From the NCBI GenBank assembly GCA_028286525.1, contig JAQBRL010000022.1, forward strand, positions 1 to 42,078: a stretch of DNA of 42,078 bases, written 5' to 3'. The position numbers and the translations under genes were made by a program. Each line of letters opens with the position of its first letter. Within the stretch, counting starts at the first letter, position 1. The notes beneath the pieces were generated by a model. It saw only the letters and a program-made list of their open reading frames with translations, had not been told where the DNA came from and ran no database searches. Source of the stretch: Parcubacteria group bacterium. Lineage in GTDB: Bacteria > Patescibacteriota > Minisyncoccia > Phycocordibacterales > Phycocordibacteraceae. Of the stretch, positions 23,414-33,432 are shown piece by piece.

Positions 23414-24415
23414 TTATAGAATCCTGACACCCCCACGTAGTCGCAAATGGCCCGAAAGACGGATGATACGACCGCCTCCACCCCCACCACCCGTAGGTGT
23501 GTAGGTAAAGATGATAACGCCCTGAGCGCCCAGGCCATCACTCCCATTACCACCGAAACGGGAATTGCCATGACCTCCTCCGCCACCACCATAGAGTCCG
23601 CCACTACCTGCATTTCCTGGAGTTCCTGCTGAAGAATCACCGCCACCGCCACCGCCACCGCCACCGGAGCCAGCAGTACCTCCTGCCGTGATGGTCCATT
23701 CGTTTCCTGGTCCCCCTACACCCCCATCACTATCCGCATCGCCGCCCCCACCACCGCCCCCTACTGTACCCGCGCTTCCGGGAGAACCGCTTGCACCACT
23801 TCCAGTGCCACCAAAATTATTTCCTCCTGCACCGCCCCCGCCGGCCGTGCCTGCATTACCTGCGGAACCGCCACCGTTACCGCCGCCGCCGCCACCAGAA
23901 AAACCGGGACTGCCAAAACCATTACCAGCAGAAGCTCCGCCTCCATTTAATCCACCTGCGCCGCCGCCGCCGCCGCCGCCGCGTATAGGTGCTGCTCCAC
24001 CGTTCCCTCCAGACCGTGTGATCGTACCCACACCGGAGGAGGCGAGAGCACCCCCGCTTGTTCCACTCGTTCCGCCTTTAGCCATGACCGTACCACTTGA
24101 ACTAAACCAAGTATCACCACCGGCTCCGCCACCTGTCGTTCCTCCAGCACCTATTTGGATACTTACGGACCCATTAGCTACGAGTCCTCCAAGTGAGGAA
24201 ATAGAAGAAGCACCACCCCCTCCACCTCCTACAGATCCTATTGCTCCTCCTGCGGCTCCTCCGCCAATGACCCAAATGGACGTTAGGGTGCCGAAGTCCG
24301 AAGGAATGCTAAACGTGCTTCCCGAAGTGATTAAGACAGTAGTATCAGCCGCATAGGCATGCGGTGCGAGGAAAAAGAAAAAAGAAAGGACGGGAAGAAG
24401 GAATAGACGACGCAT
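23414..24415 (-). CDS. Secreted glycine-rich protein
   Basis: A 333-residue exported protein. A signal peptide covers residues 1-22 (LFLLPVLSFFFFLAPHAYA), then comes TVLITSGSTFSIPSDFGTLTSIWVIGGGAAGG, the start found in many Gly-rich surface proteins with a jelly-roll-like strand set. A very long Gly/Ser/Ala region (about 40-300) with runs of five to nine Gly follows, then GVIIFTYTPTGGGGGGG and a short basic tail, RIIRLSGHLRLRGGVRIL. The Gly region produces long repetitive GCC/ACC-rich DNA on the plus strand. It is divergent from gyrB. Function unknown; probably a surface layer or matrix component. Confidence 0.72.
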   Translation of the reverse strand: MRRLFLLPVLSFFFFLAPHAYAADTTVLITSGSTFSIPSDFGTLTSIWVIGGGAAGGAIGSVGGGGGGASSISSLGGLVANGSVSIQIGAGGTTGGGAGGDTWFSSSGTVMAKGGTSGTSGGALASSGVGTITRSGGNGGAAPIRGGGGGGGAGGLNGGGASAGNGFGSPGFSGGGGGGNGGGSAGNAGTAGGGGAGGNNFGGTGSGASGSPGSAGTVGGGGGGGDADSDGGVGGPGNEWTITAGGTAGSGGGGGGGGGDSSAGTPGNAGSGGLYGGGGGGHGNSRFGGNGSDGLGAQGVIIFTYTPTGGGGGGGRIIRLSGHLRLRGGVRIL

Positions 24416-24473
24416 ATCGTCTTTTTATAGTACCCTACGGCCGGTCTTTCGTGCTATACTGAAAGTACAAAAT
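24416..24473. promoter_or_regulatory. Divergent promoters for gyrB and the Gly-rich protein
   Basis: On the plus strand TGC-TATACT (TATACT at 24455-24460) ends 13 bases before the gyrB ATG, giving a leader of about 7 bases. On the minus strand, TACTAT and TATAAA lie 8-11 bases before the start of the Gly-rich protein gene. Confidence 0.5.
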
Positions 24474-26567
<2,094 letters not shown>

Positions 26568-26589
26568 GGCTTCACCCCAAGGGTACTTG

Positions 26590-26621
26590 GAATCTCTAAT
26601 TCGCTTCGCTCAAAGAGATTC
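26590..26621. repeat. Hairpin after gyrB
   Basis: GAATCTCT (26590-26597) pairs with AGAGATTC (26614-26621). It is the first of a row of hairpins after the gyrB stop and could act as the gyrB terminator, although no T-run follows. Confidence 0.5.
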
Positions 26622-26632
26622 TCAGCGCGCTC

Positions 26633-26789
26633 GCATAGCGAGAAAGTCGCAGCTACGTTCTCACGTGTCGTATTTCGCATATTCGCCTCGTGGCGAAAAC
26701 TCCCTCAAGCGCTTCGCTAGACGGGAGTTTTCTGCTCGGCTCTGTGCGAAATCACTCTGCGTTCGGTTAAGCGACTTTTCTCGCTATGC
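26633..26789 (-). repeat. Triple nested inverted repeat, element F
   Basis: Three inverted repeats are nested: GCATAGCGAGAAAGTCGC (26633-26650) with 26771-26789 (one bulge); ATTTCGCA (26672-26679) with TGCGAAAT (26745-26752); and GAAAACTCCC (26695-26704) with GGGAGTTTTC (26723-26732). CTGCTCGGCTC (26732-26742), shared with element E, lies next to the inner stem; on the minus strand it reads GAGCCGAGCAG before an apical hairpin. The loops contain TTCGCTTCGCT-like sequence. It looks like hairpin elements inserted into one another. Confidence 0.65.
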
Positions 26790-26837
26790 TCGCTCCGTTC
26801 ATTGGGAGTTTCTCTTTTGGCATAACGAAGCGAGCGT

Positions 26838-26993
26838 CTTCGAAAATAAAGGACAACCTGGAAGCAGCCGGAGCGCAAGGAATACATAAAAGAAATGACC
26901 GACCAAGCGGAGCGCGTGGCGGCATTTCTTGCGATGGATGACTGTGCGTCTCCGTGTCGCCCTGGAAGGCGAAGTCCTTCTTTATTTTCGAAG
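26838..26993. repeat. Long inverted repeat H
   Basis: CTTCGAAAATAAAGGAC (26838-26854) pairs with 26974-26993 with a two-base bulge. Inside, AAGAAATG pairs with CATTTCTT around a purine-rich loop. It adjoins element F. The whole 26568-27067 stretch has no credible gene on either strand: its open frames are short, lack good starts and run through the palindromes. Confidence 0.6.
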
Positions 26994-27067
26994 GCGCGAG
27001 CGAAGCTTCATGAAAGCTTCAGCCCCCAAGCTATATCACTACGGGAAGGAAACGAGCTCGCTGACAA

Positions 27068-28363
27068 TTAGTAGCAGTAGGTGCGACCGTTGCTCGAGTA
27101 GGTCCCGGCACTGCAGTAATTCCCGTTACTGTCGTAGAGATTGCTCGAGTTGTTGGAGGAATTGCAGTAGGTGCGACCGTTGCTGTAATACGTTCCTGCG
27201 CTGCAGTACTGGCCATTGCTGTCGTACGTAGCCGAGTTGGTGTTCGAATTGCTGTAGGGGCCACTGCAGTAGTAGCGGCCGGTCTGGTAGTACGTACCGA
27301 AGCTGCAGTAATTCCCGTTACTGTCATAGTGCGTGGAGTTTCCGTTGGCTATCGAGCTCGACTGGCAGTAGGTGCGGCCCGCGGTAACGTACGTGCCGTA
27401 CTGGCAGTAGGTGCCCGAGCTGTCATAGGAGCCGTTCGAAGTCGTGGTGTTCGAATAGGTGTTGCAGTAGTAACGGCCGCCAGAGTAGTAGGTACCGCCA
27501 GAGCAGTACTGGCCATTGCTGTCGTAGCTGCCGCTTCCATAGTTGTTGGTTCCGTAATTGGTACCGTTCACGTATATGGAGGCGGAGTCGGTATTGTTGT
27601 TCTCGTTCGATTCCTGCACGTTGTTATTCGCGTCAGCCGTGATGCGGATAGTGCCGTTCCCATTGCTCGTTCCGTCGAAGCCGAGCGTAAAGACGATGCT
27701 GTCGCCGGGATTGAGCGAGCGCTGGTAGCTCGAGGTGTAATTGGAATTGCTTGCGCTCGGCAGGTTCGCCGAGAAGGTCCAGGAATTGCTGACGCCCGTA
27801 CCGCGGTTCGCGACTACGAAACGTACCGCACCCTGATAGCCGTTCGGGACAGCGGTAGCGGCCACGAAGGAGGTGGTATCGCCGGAGTTGCGGAGGTAAC
27901 CGACGGACGTGATGGTCGTCACGAGGTCAGGGAGACCATAATAATTCTGAGGCACCTGCACGACGGTGTAGGTCGGCACCACTTGCGCGGGCTTCGGCGC
28001 GACATAGGTCGGAGTAGCGGGAGCAGTGTACGCAGGCGTCGTAGGCGTAGGTGCCGTGTACGCGGGCGGTACGGTAGTGGTCGGCGCCGGCGAAAGGGGA
28101 ATGGAGGTGGGGGCGGAAGACGTACCCACGACCACGCTCGGATTGTTCACGGGCTGAAGCGTATTCGTATCGTTCGGAGTACTTGCGGACGACAGGAATA
28201 CGTTCGCCGTAGAAAGACGCGAAAAGGCCTTCGGAAGGAAGGAAGCGGCATAGATCGCGGTTGCGATCCCTATGAGGATAAGGGCGATGAAGCCCACGAC
28301 GGCGAGACCGCCTACGGCCGCGCGCTTTGTCTGCTGCTGATTGGGATTCTGGGTCGTTTCCAT
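27068..28363 (-). CDS. Surface protein with CARDB-like domain and five Tyr/Cys repeats
   Basis: A 431-residue protein. A polar start is followed by a membrane segment (about residues 15-42, VGGLAVVGFIALILIGIATAIYAA), a Pro/Thr-rich stalk (about 60-140), a CARDB-like Ig-fold domain (LPDLVTTITSVGYLR to ITADANNNVQESNENNNTD) and five tandem repeats of about 25-33 residues with consensus YDSNGxYCSxGTYYSxGRTYC, each with two Cys. The protein ends in the last repeat. The ATG at 28363 is chosen because a consensus promoter (TTGACA, 17-base spacer, TAATAA) ends 8 bases before it; an upstream ATG at 28381 would lie inside the -10/-35 spacer. It is divergent from the sortase gene. Likely a cell-surface binding or stalk protein (inferred). 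Confidence 0.75.
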   Translation of the reverse strand: METTQNPNQQQTKRAAVGGLAVVGFIALILIGIATAIYAASFLPKAFSRLSTANVFLSSASTPNDTNTLQPVNNPSVVVGTSSAPTSIPLSPAPTTTVPPAYTAPTPTTPAYTAPATPTYVAPKPAQVVPTYTVVQVPQNYYGLPDLVTTITSVGYLRNSGDTTSFVAATAVPNGYQGAVRFVVANRGTGVSNSWTFSANLPSASNSNYTSSYQRSLNPGDSIVFTLGFDGTSNGNGTIRITADANNNVQESNENNNTDSASIYVNGTNYGTNNYGSGSYDSNGQYCSGGTYYSGGRYYCNTYSNTTTSNGSYDSSGTYCQYGTYVTAGRTYCQSSSIANGNSTHYDSNGNYCSFGTYYQTGRYYCSGPYSNSNTNSATYDSNGQYCSAGTYYSNGRTYCNSSNNSSNLYDSNGNYCSAGTYSSNGRTYCY

Positions 28364-28484
28364 ATATTGTCTTATTACCACACTGCTTATTCTTTGTCAA
28401 ACATGACGAGTATAGGTCGCTGGTGATGAAAAATCAAAGAACTTGACAATATAAGGTTTATGCTGTAGTTATAACCAAGACGCC
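28364..28484. promoter_or_regulatory. Divergent promoters for surface protein and sortase
   Basis: On the minus strand TTGACA (plus 28395-28400) and TAATAA (plus 28372-28377) are spaced 17 bases, a near-ideal sigma-70-type promoter whose start would fall at the ATG. On the plus strand TTGACA (28443-28448) is followed after 17 bases by a weak TAGTTA, giving a leader of about 10 bases for the sortase gene. Shared regulation of the two genes is plausible. Confidence 0.65.
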
Positions 28485-29135
28485 ATGTCAGCAACACCGC
28501 ATACCGCGCAGAATAAAGGGATCATCGGGCCGAGGAAGTGGATCTTCCTCGTGCTTGCGTTCGTCGTATTCGGCGGAACCGTCATGGCGCTTTCGAGTTT
28601 CGACCTGCTCCCGGACAGCTCGCTTTCCGGCGCTACCGCGCCCACGCTCACCGAGAGCCAGAAGCAGGCTGAAGTAGCGAGTACCCAGGTGCTTCCGGAG
28701 AAAATCGAGATACCGAAATTGAAGCTCGTTGCCACGGTCGCTAATCCGACCACCACGAACGCGACCATCCTCGATAAGGACCTCCTGTACGGGGCCGTGC
28801 GATATCCATCGTCCGGGACCCTCGGAGCAGCCGGGCAGAACGTCGTGCTTTTCGGGCACTCGAGCTACCTGCCGGTGGTCCACAACCAGGCGTACAAGAC
28901 CTTCGACGGCATCCAGACGCTTGCCCACGGCGACCAGATCCTGGTCACGGGCGCAGGCAAGACCTATGTCTATGAGGTCGAGACGGTGGCGCAGGCGAAC
29001 ACGCAGAACGCGGGGATCCCGCTTACGGTCGATGGCAACAAGCTTACGCTCGTTACCTGCGACTCGTTCGCGACCAAGTCCGACCGCTACGTGGTCATCG
29101 CTCATCTTGTAGAGAGTTATCCGAGCGCGAGCTAG
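28485..29135 (+). CDS. Sortase (class uncertain)
   Basis: A 216-residue membrane transpeptidase. It has one N-terminal membrane helix (about residues 18-38, KWIFLVLAFVVFGGTVMAL), a linker, and the sortase beta-barrel: EIPKLKLVATV, VLFGHSSY (catalytic His125), LTLVTCDSF (nucleophile Cys192) and KSDRYVVIAHL (Arg201). The TLVTCD....R pattern is standard. It would cut LPxTG-like motifs and attach proteins to a surface acceptor. A protein with LPYTG is encoded nearby at 30614-33208. A long nested hairpin follows the stop. Confidence 0.9.
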   Translation: MSATPHTAQNKGIIGPRKWIFLVLAFVVFGGTVMALSSFDLLPDSSLSGATAPTLTESQKQAEVASTQVLPEKIEIPKLKLVATVANPTTTNATILDKDLLYGAVRYPSSGTLGAAGQNVVLFGHSSYLPVVHNQAYKTFDGIQTLAHGDQILVTGAGKTYVYEVETVAQANTQNAGIPLTVDGNKLTLVTCDSFATKSDRYVVIAHLVESYPSAS

Positions 29136-29153
29136 TCTCGCTTCCGGATACTT

Positions 29154-29210
29154 CTCTGCAAGCGCAGGAAAAGGGAAGAACCGTTCTTCTTTTTTCCTGC
29201 GCAAGCAGAG
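29154..29210 (+). terminator. Long nested hairpin after sortase gene
   Basis: CTCTGC pairs with GCAGAG, GCGCAGGAAAA with TTTTCCTGCGC, and GAAGAAC with GTTCTTC, all stacked between 29154 and 29210 with small bulges. The T-rich right arm supports a terminator role. Confidence 0.65.
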
Positions 29211-29283
29211 GGGCAATAGATTTTTGTTCCTTCAACCAAAGCCGTTCCGACTGTCGGAGCGGCGCAATAGGGGAGTTATACCG

Positions 29284-30489
29284 ATGAAGCGATTCATCAC
29301 CCTCGCGCTGCTCGGCACCTGCTGGGCGGCCTATGGGAATAGCGCGAACGCCGCGACGATCACGACCACGCAGCGCAACGGCAGCAATGTCGCCACCTGT
29401 GTCGTCGGCACCATGACGGTGACCACCGAGAGCCCGGGAGGTCTGGTAAACATGAACTGCAGGGGGCTCGCGAAAGCGTCGACCCCGATTCCCGCGAAAA
29501 CGCCGCCGCCCGCGACCGCCACGGCCGCTCCGGCTGTCGCAACGCTCGGGAAGCAGCACCCGTTCTACGCTTTCTGCAAGGGAGGCGTGCCCTCCAAGGA
29601 CGAGCTCGTTCGGCGGATGAGGAAATCCCTCGACGCCGACAGGAATGGGATGCAGAAGCTCGAAGGCTGTCACGCTAATCCCGTGCAGTTCCTCGAGGCC
29701 TTTCGGCAGGGCGATCCAGAAGCGGGTCTCACCCACGTCTCGCAGTTGGTCGTCTACATCGACGGGCTCGTCGAGATGACGCCCGACCGCGACACGGTCT
29801 ACTACTCGTCCTGTGTGATGGGCAAAACGAACGGCCCAGAAGACGTGAAGCCCAAATGCCAGCCGCAGAAGATCGCGGCCGGCGTGAAGGTCTACGGCAA
29901 CCCGAAGACCCACCGTATGACGCTCAAGCTCGACTGCGCCAACCCCGGCCTCGTGCCGGTAGCACCGCCGTCGTGCGACCTCATCGTGTTCGAAGTCAGA
30001 CGCGAGGGCGAGCATCGTTCGCATCATCCGGTCTACGGTCCGGCTGAAGACGCGACGTGCCATGGGTACCAGAAGGTGGCCCTCACGGCCGACGGCGGCA
30101 TCCGACTTCTGGGCGACCGGGGCGAATTCGCTCCGGGCTGCCTCGATCGCATGCCGTCCTGCAGCTACGAAGGAGCCGACGCTGCCGCTCGACCCCGTGT
30201 GCGTACGTTCGATGGCACCATCGACGCGCTCAAGCCGGGGTTCTACGCGGTTCGGGTATCGCATCACTTCAGCACCAACGTGGCCAACGCTCTGGGCATC
30301 TGCGTGGAGTTCACGGATCCGGAAACGGGCGAGTGGACCACTTCGTTCACCGCCATCGTTCGCACCGTCGACTACAAGACGAGGCCGAACGGGCAGCGGG
30401 TCGCGCGGGTGGCCTACCAAGAGAACGAGTTGCCCGCGGGCGTTCGCGAGAACGATCCGGGCGGCCTCTATCTCTGGCCGGCACGCTAG
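29284..30489 (+). CDS. Secreted protein of unknown function, 401 aa
   Basis: A signal peptide covers residues 1-23 (FITLALLGTCWAAYG, cleavage near ANA). A Thr/Ala/Pro linker (about 55-80) leads to a large domain with scattered cysteines (YAFCKGGVPSKDELVRRMR, SSCVMGKTNGPED, CDLIVFEVRREGEHRSHHP, APGCLDRMPSCSY) and a final beta-rich part (VRVSHHFSTNVANALGICVEF). No family is recognised. A purine-rich GGGGAG lies 8 bases before the ATG, unlike most genes here, and codon use looks richer in GCC, GTC and CTC than its neighbours. Both points, plus flanking hairpins, suggest a different origin. It lies between the sortase and the LPYTG protein genes. Confidence 0.7.
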   Translation: MKRFITLALLGTCWAAYGNSANAATITTTQRNGSNVATCVVGTMTVTTESPGGLVNMNCRGLAKASTPIPAKTPPPATATAAPAVATLGKQHPFYAFCKGGVPSKDELVRRMRKSLDADRNGMQKLEGCHANPVQFLEAFRQGDPEAGLTHVSQLVVYIDGLVEMTPDRDTVYYSSCVMGKTNGPEDVKPKCQPQKIAAGVKVYGNPKTHRMTLKLDCANPGLVPVAPPSCDLIVFEVRREGEHRSHHPVYGPAEDATCHGYQKVALTADGGIRLLGDRGEFAPGCLDRMPSCSYEGADAAARPRVRTFDGTIDALKPGFYAVRVSHHFSTNVANALGICVEFTDPETGEWTTSFTAIVRTVDYKTRPNGQRVARVAYQENELPAGVRENDPGGLYLWPAR

Positions 30490-30499
30490 ACATCGGTGC

Positions 30500-30541
30500 G
30501 GCGACGGAACCTCGGTTCCGTCGCCGTCCACCTCCCTTTTT
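30500..30541 (+). terminator. Terminator after the 29284 gene
   Basis: GGCGACGGAACC (30500-30511) pairs with GGTTCCGTCGCC (30514-30525), and a T-run occurs at 30537-30541. Confidence 0.65.
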
Positions 30542-30613
30542 CGTACGTCGCGCCCCTGGGCGCGGCAGGGGTTATTTCTTATCAACGATTATTCACCGTT
30601 CACTACTTCATCT

Positions 30614-33208
30614 ATGAGCATCGCTACTACCATGTCATACGCAAAGCATCGGCCGATCCTTATCGGTCTCGTCACCGTTGTCGCTGTGTTCAGCGTTGGC
30701 GTCGGTATTGCGCTTGCTGCCGGTTTCGTTACGCCTTCGCAGGTGATGGCGCAGGTAGCGCCACCGTGCTGCACGCCACCCCCTCCCCCTCCGCCTCCAC
30801 CACCCCCACCCCCTCCGCCTCCACCACCCCCTCCGCCACCCCCGGCACCTCCTCCGGCGCCCGTTCCAGTACCGGTCCCGGCTCCTCCGCCTCCACCTCC
30901 TCCGGTGTGCAGCATCGATGTGAGCCCGAATACCATCCAGCAGGGAGGTTCCGCTACGCTGTCCTGGTCGACCGATAATGCGGATTCCGCATCGTTGAGC
31001 GGCGCGGGCTCCGTCGGCACGTCCGGCTCCTTTGCCGTCACGCCCACCCAGACCACGACGTATGAGCTCACCGCGAGCAATGAAGTAGCGACCGCGCACT
31101 GTTCGACGACCATCACGGTTACCAATCCTCCACCTCCTCCGGCTCCCGCGCCTACGTGCGTGCTTGAAGCGGACCCGACCTCTATCGCGCAGGGTGGAAG
31201 CTCCACGCTCAGATGGGGAGTCACGAACGCAACGAGCGTTACGCTCGCTGGCTCGCAGACCGCTTCCATTCATAGCGGCCAGCTGGTGGTGACGCCTTCG
31301 CAGACCACCACGTATACGCTCACGGCACGCGGGAACGGCGGTACGGTTACCTGTACGGCCACCGTAACGGTCATTCCTCCCGCACCCACGGCTCCGGTGT
31401 GTACGCTCGTCGCTAACCCGACCGCGATCGCAGCCGGCGGCGCCTCGACCCTGTCGTGGACGACCAGCAACGCCTCGAACGTCTCTATCGATACCGGCAT
31501 CGGCCAGGTCTCGACCAGTGGCGGTCGTAACGTGGCGCCCGCTCAGACGACCACCTACACCCTGACTGCGGTAGGGAACGGCGGCACCGTTCACTGTTCC
31601 GCGACCGTTACGGTCGTGCCGCAGACGCCTACGGCCCCCGTGTGTACGCTCTCGGCCGCTCCTACCACCATTCTTCAGGGCTCGGCAGCGACGCTCTCGT
31701 GGACGACCAGCAACGCCTCGAACGTCTCCATAACGAACATCGGTTCGGTGTCGACGTCAGGCTCGAGTACGGTTGCGCCCGCGCAGACCACCACGTACGT
31801 CCTTACCGCAACCGGTACCGGGGGTACGGTGAACTGCTCCGCAACCATCGTCGTCGTTCCTCCGGTCGTTACTCCGAACGCACCGACCTGTACGCTCTCG
31901 GCGAATCCGACCAACATCGCAAGCGGCGGCGTCACGACCCTGTCGTGGACGACCACGAACGCGACCTCGTTCGTTATCGATCAAGGCGTGGGGCAGGTAG
32001 AGACCGGAAACGGCTCTCGCACGGTGAACCCCGGCGGCTCGCGCACCTATGTGGGCACCGCATACGGCCCCGGCGGCACCGTTACTTGCGTCACGTCGGT
32101 CTCGGTCAATACGGGAACGCCAGGACCTTCGTGCACCATGAACGTGTCTCCTTCGGTCATTCGCCAAGGCGACAGCGCGACCCTCACCTGGGACAGCAAC
32201 AGCGTGCGCGACGTGACTATCAGCCCGAGCGTCGGTTCGGTAGGCCAGAGCGGCAATGCACGCATATATCCTCCGAACGGTTCCGGGACCTACACCTATC
32301 AGGGAGTCTTCTACGGCTTTAACGGCAACAGCATCACCTGTTCCGCGACGCTTCGCGTCGAGACGCCGCAGCAGAACCTGGTGCTCGATTCGCTGCCGGT
32401 GGTAGGGAATCAGCCCCTCTCGTACGTGTACCTCGCGGATCTTCCGTACACCGGTCTTGATCTGGGACCCGTCGGTACGGCCATCTACTGGCTCATGCTT
32501 ATCCTCTGGAGCCTCGCGGTCGCGTACCTCGTGCTCTGGGGCATGGTCCCTGCGGGACTGCGTCGCTTCGGGCTTGCGGGTGCTACCGCGTCCTATGCGC
32601 CTGCATCCATCGCTCCCGCGGCCCACACGCCTGCCGCACCAGTGATGCACTCGGCTCCGGCAGCGCCTGCCGCGGCACGTACGCACACGTCGTACGAAGG
32701 CTTCAAGGCGCTCGCCTCCGAAGGCGCGCTCACCATCGATGACATCGTGAAGGGCCTCGCGCGCGAAGCAGATGATTCGCATCTGCTCGCTCCACCCGCC
32801 GTCGCTGCTCCCATCGCGGTAGCTGCTGCGCAGGCAGCCGCAACGGTGACGCAGTCGCCCGCAGCACTCCTGCCCCCTGCTCATCAGGACGTTCCTGCCT
32901 TCCTTACCGCCCTGCTTGCAGGAGAGAAGGAAGCGGTCTTCGGCATCGTCCGCGACATTACGAAAGCAGGCGGTGACGCCCAGGAATTCATCACCCATGC
33001 CATCATGGCGCTCGATGATGCGTACCGCGCGAAGACCGAAGGAAGCACGGTGCATCCGGAAGTCGCTCGCGTCTGCGAGAACTGCACCCCGACCTTCCTC
33101 GAGAAGCTCATCACGTCGCTCTCGACCGCGCTCGACTCCAGCTACTCTGCAGGAACCACAGGCGTGAAGCTTGCGGTGACGCGTGCGCTCGCTGCCGTCA
33201 ACGGATAA
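30614..33208 (+). CDS. Six-Ig-repeat surface protein with internal LPYTG sorting motif and C-terminal tail
   Basis: An 864-residue protein. Residues 1-50 form a signal or anchor (PILIGLVTVVAVFSVGVGIALAA). A proline tract (about 54-96) is followed by six tandem Ig-like repeats of about 75-80 residues (100-590), each opening with CxxxxxPxxIxxGxSxTLxW and closing with TTTYxLTxxGxGGTVxCxxTVTV. Residues 610-614 are LPYTG, followed by a hydrophobic segment (about 620-643, GTAIYWLMLILWSLAVAYLVLWG) and RR, the standard sortase signal. About 215 residues follow: an Ala/Pro-rich linker, then helical segments (YEGFKALASEGALTIDDIVKG; VPAFLTALLAGEKEAVFGIVRD; LEKLITSLSTALDSS). Normal sortase substrates end after the basic residues, so this tail should lie in the cytoplasm. 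The start gives the signal segment; upstream frame is antisense-like filler. Confidence 0.82.
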   Translation: MSIATTMSYAKHRPILIGLVTVVAVFSVGVGIALAAGFVTPSQVMAQVAPPCCTPPPPPPPPPPPPPPPPPPPPPPPAPPPAPVPVPVPAPPPPPPPVCSIDVSPNTIQQGGSATLSWSTDNADSASLSGAGSVGTSGSFAVTPTQTTTYELTASNEVATAHCSTTITVTNPPPPPAPAPTCVLEADPTSIAQGGSSTLRWGVTNATSVTLAGSQTASIHSGQLVVTPSQTTTYTLTARGNGGTVTCTATVTVIPPAPTAPVCTLVANPTAIAAGGASTLSWTTSNASNVSIDTGIGQVSTSGGRNVAPAQTTTYTLTAVGNGGTVHCSATVTVVPQTPTAPVCTLSAAPTTILQGSAATLSWTTSNASNVSITNIGSVSTSGSSTVAPAQTTTYVLTATGTGGTVNCSATIVVVPPVVTPNAPTCTLSANPTNIASGGVTTLSWTTTNATSFVIDQGVGQVETGNGSRTVNPGGSRTYVGTAYGPGGTVTCVTSVSVNTGTPGPSCTMNVSPSVIRQGDSATLTWDSNSVRDVTISPSVGSVGQSGNARIYPPNGSGTYTYQGVFYGFNGNSITCSATLRVETPQQNLVLDSLPVVGNQPLSYVYLADLPYTGLDLGPVGTAIYWLMLILWSLAVAYLVLWGMVPAGLRRFGLAGATASYAPASIAPAAHTPAAPVMHSAPAAPAAARTHTSYEGFKALASEGALTIDDIVKGLAREADDSHLLAPPAVAAPIAVAAAQAAATVTQSPAALLPPAHQDVPAFLTALLAGEKEAVFGIVRDITKAGGDAQEFITHAIMALDDAYRAKTEGSTVHPEVARVCENCTPTFLEKLITSLSTALDSSYSAGTTGVKLAVTRALAAVNG

Positions 33209-33219
33209 GGAGTTCGAAT

Positions 33220-33260
33220 AAAAAGAAAAGCTGCGTCTAGAAGGCGCGGCTTTTCTTTTT
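33220..33260 (+). terminator. Terminator after the LPYTG protein gene
   Basis: AAAAAGAAAAGC (33220-33231) pairs with GCTTTTCTTTTT (33249-33260), giving a stem with a built-in T-run. Confidence 0.75.
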
Positions 33261-33303
33261 ACCGAACGGGAGTATGGTAACGGTGGATACGGAGGATGCA
33301 TCC

Positions 33304-33414
33304 ATGTCAAAAGGGAACAAATACGACCCTTTTGACTGGGTCATTGCGTTCGCCGCACTTCTGGTAATGCTCATCGGAGCCGGCGCAGCGGAATTCTTCG
33401 CGCATCGATTCTAG
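33304..33414 (+). CDS. Small membrane protein, 36 aa
   Basis: A 36-residue ORF with a consensus-like GGAGG 8-9 bases before the ATG. The product has a polar start (MSKGNKYDPFDW), a hydrophobic segment (VIAFAALLVMLIGAGAA) and ends EFFAHRF. It is the first of three tiny membrane ORFs with clear ribosome binding sites. No family is recognised. Confidence 0.55.
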   Translation: MSKGNKYDPFDWVIAFAALLVMLIGAGAAEFFAHRF

Positions 33415-33432
33415 TAATTAGGGGGAGGAACT

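Noticed and set aside
23688-24356. Pro-rich 222-aa frame on the plus strand
   Set aside because: It is the antisense of the Gly-rich secreted protein: Gly codons read as Pro on the other strand. The minus frame has a signal peptide and promoter.
27068-27560. CRISPR-like spaced repeats at the 3' end of the surface protein gene
   Set aside because: The repeats are in frame, spaced by multiples of three and encode the Tyr/Cys repeat; unit sequences are imperfect.
30778-30905. Long CCN-rich tract as a possible sequencing artefact or microsatellite
   Set aside because: The frame stays open before and after it and a Pro tract after a signal segment is common in surface proteins, although exact length may be uncertain.
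31757-33310. 517-codon minus-strand frame over the LPYTG protein gene
   Set aside because: Arg/Gly-rich antisense of a repetitive gene with no recognisable motif.
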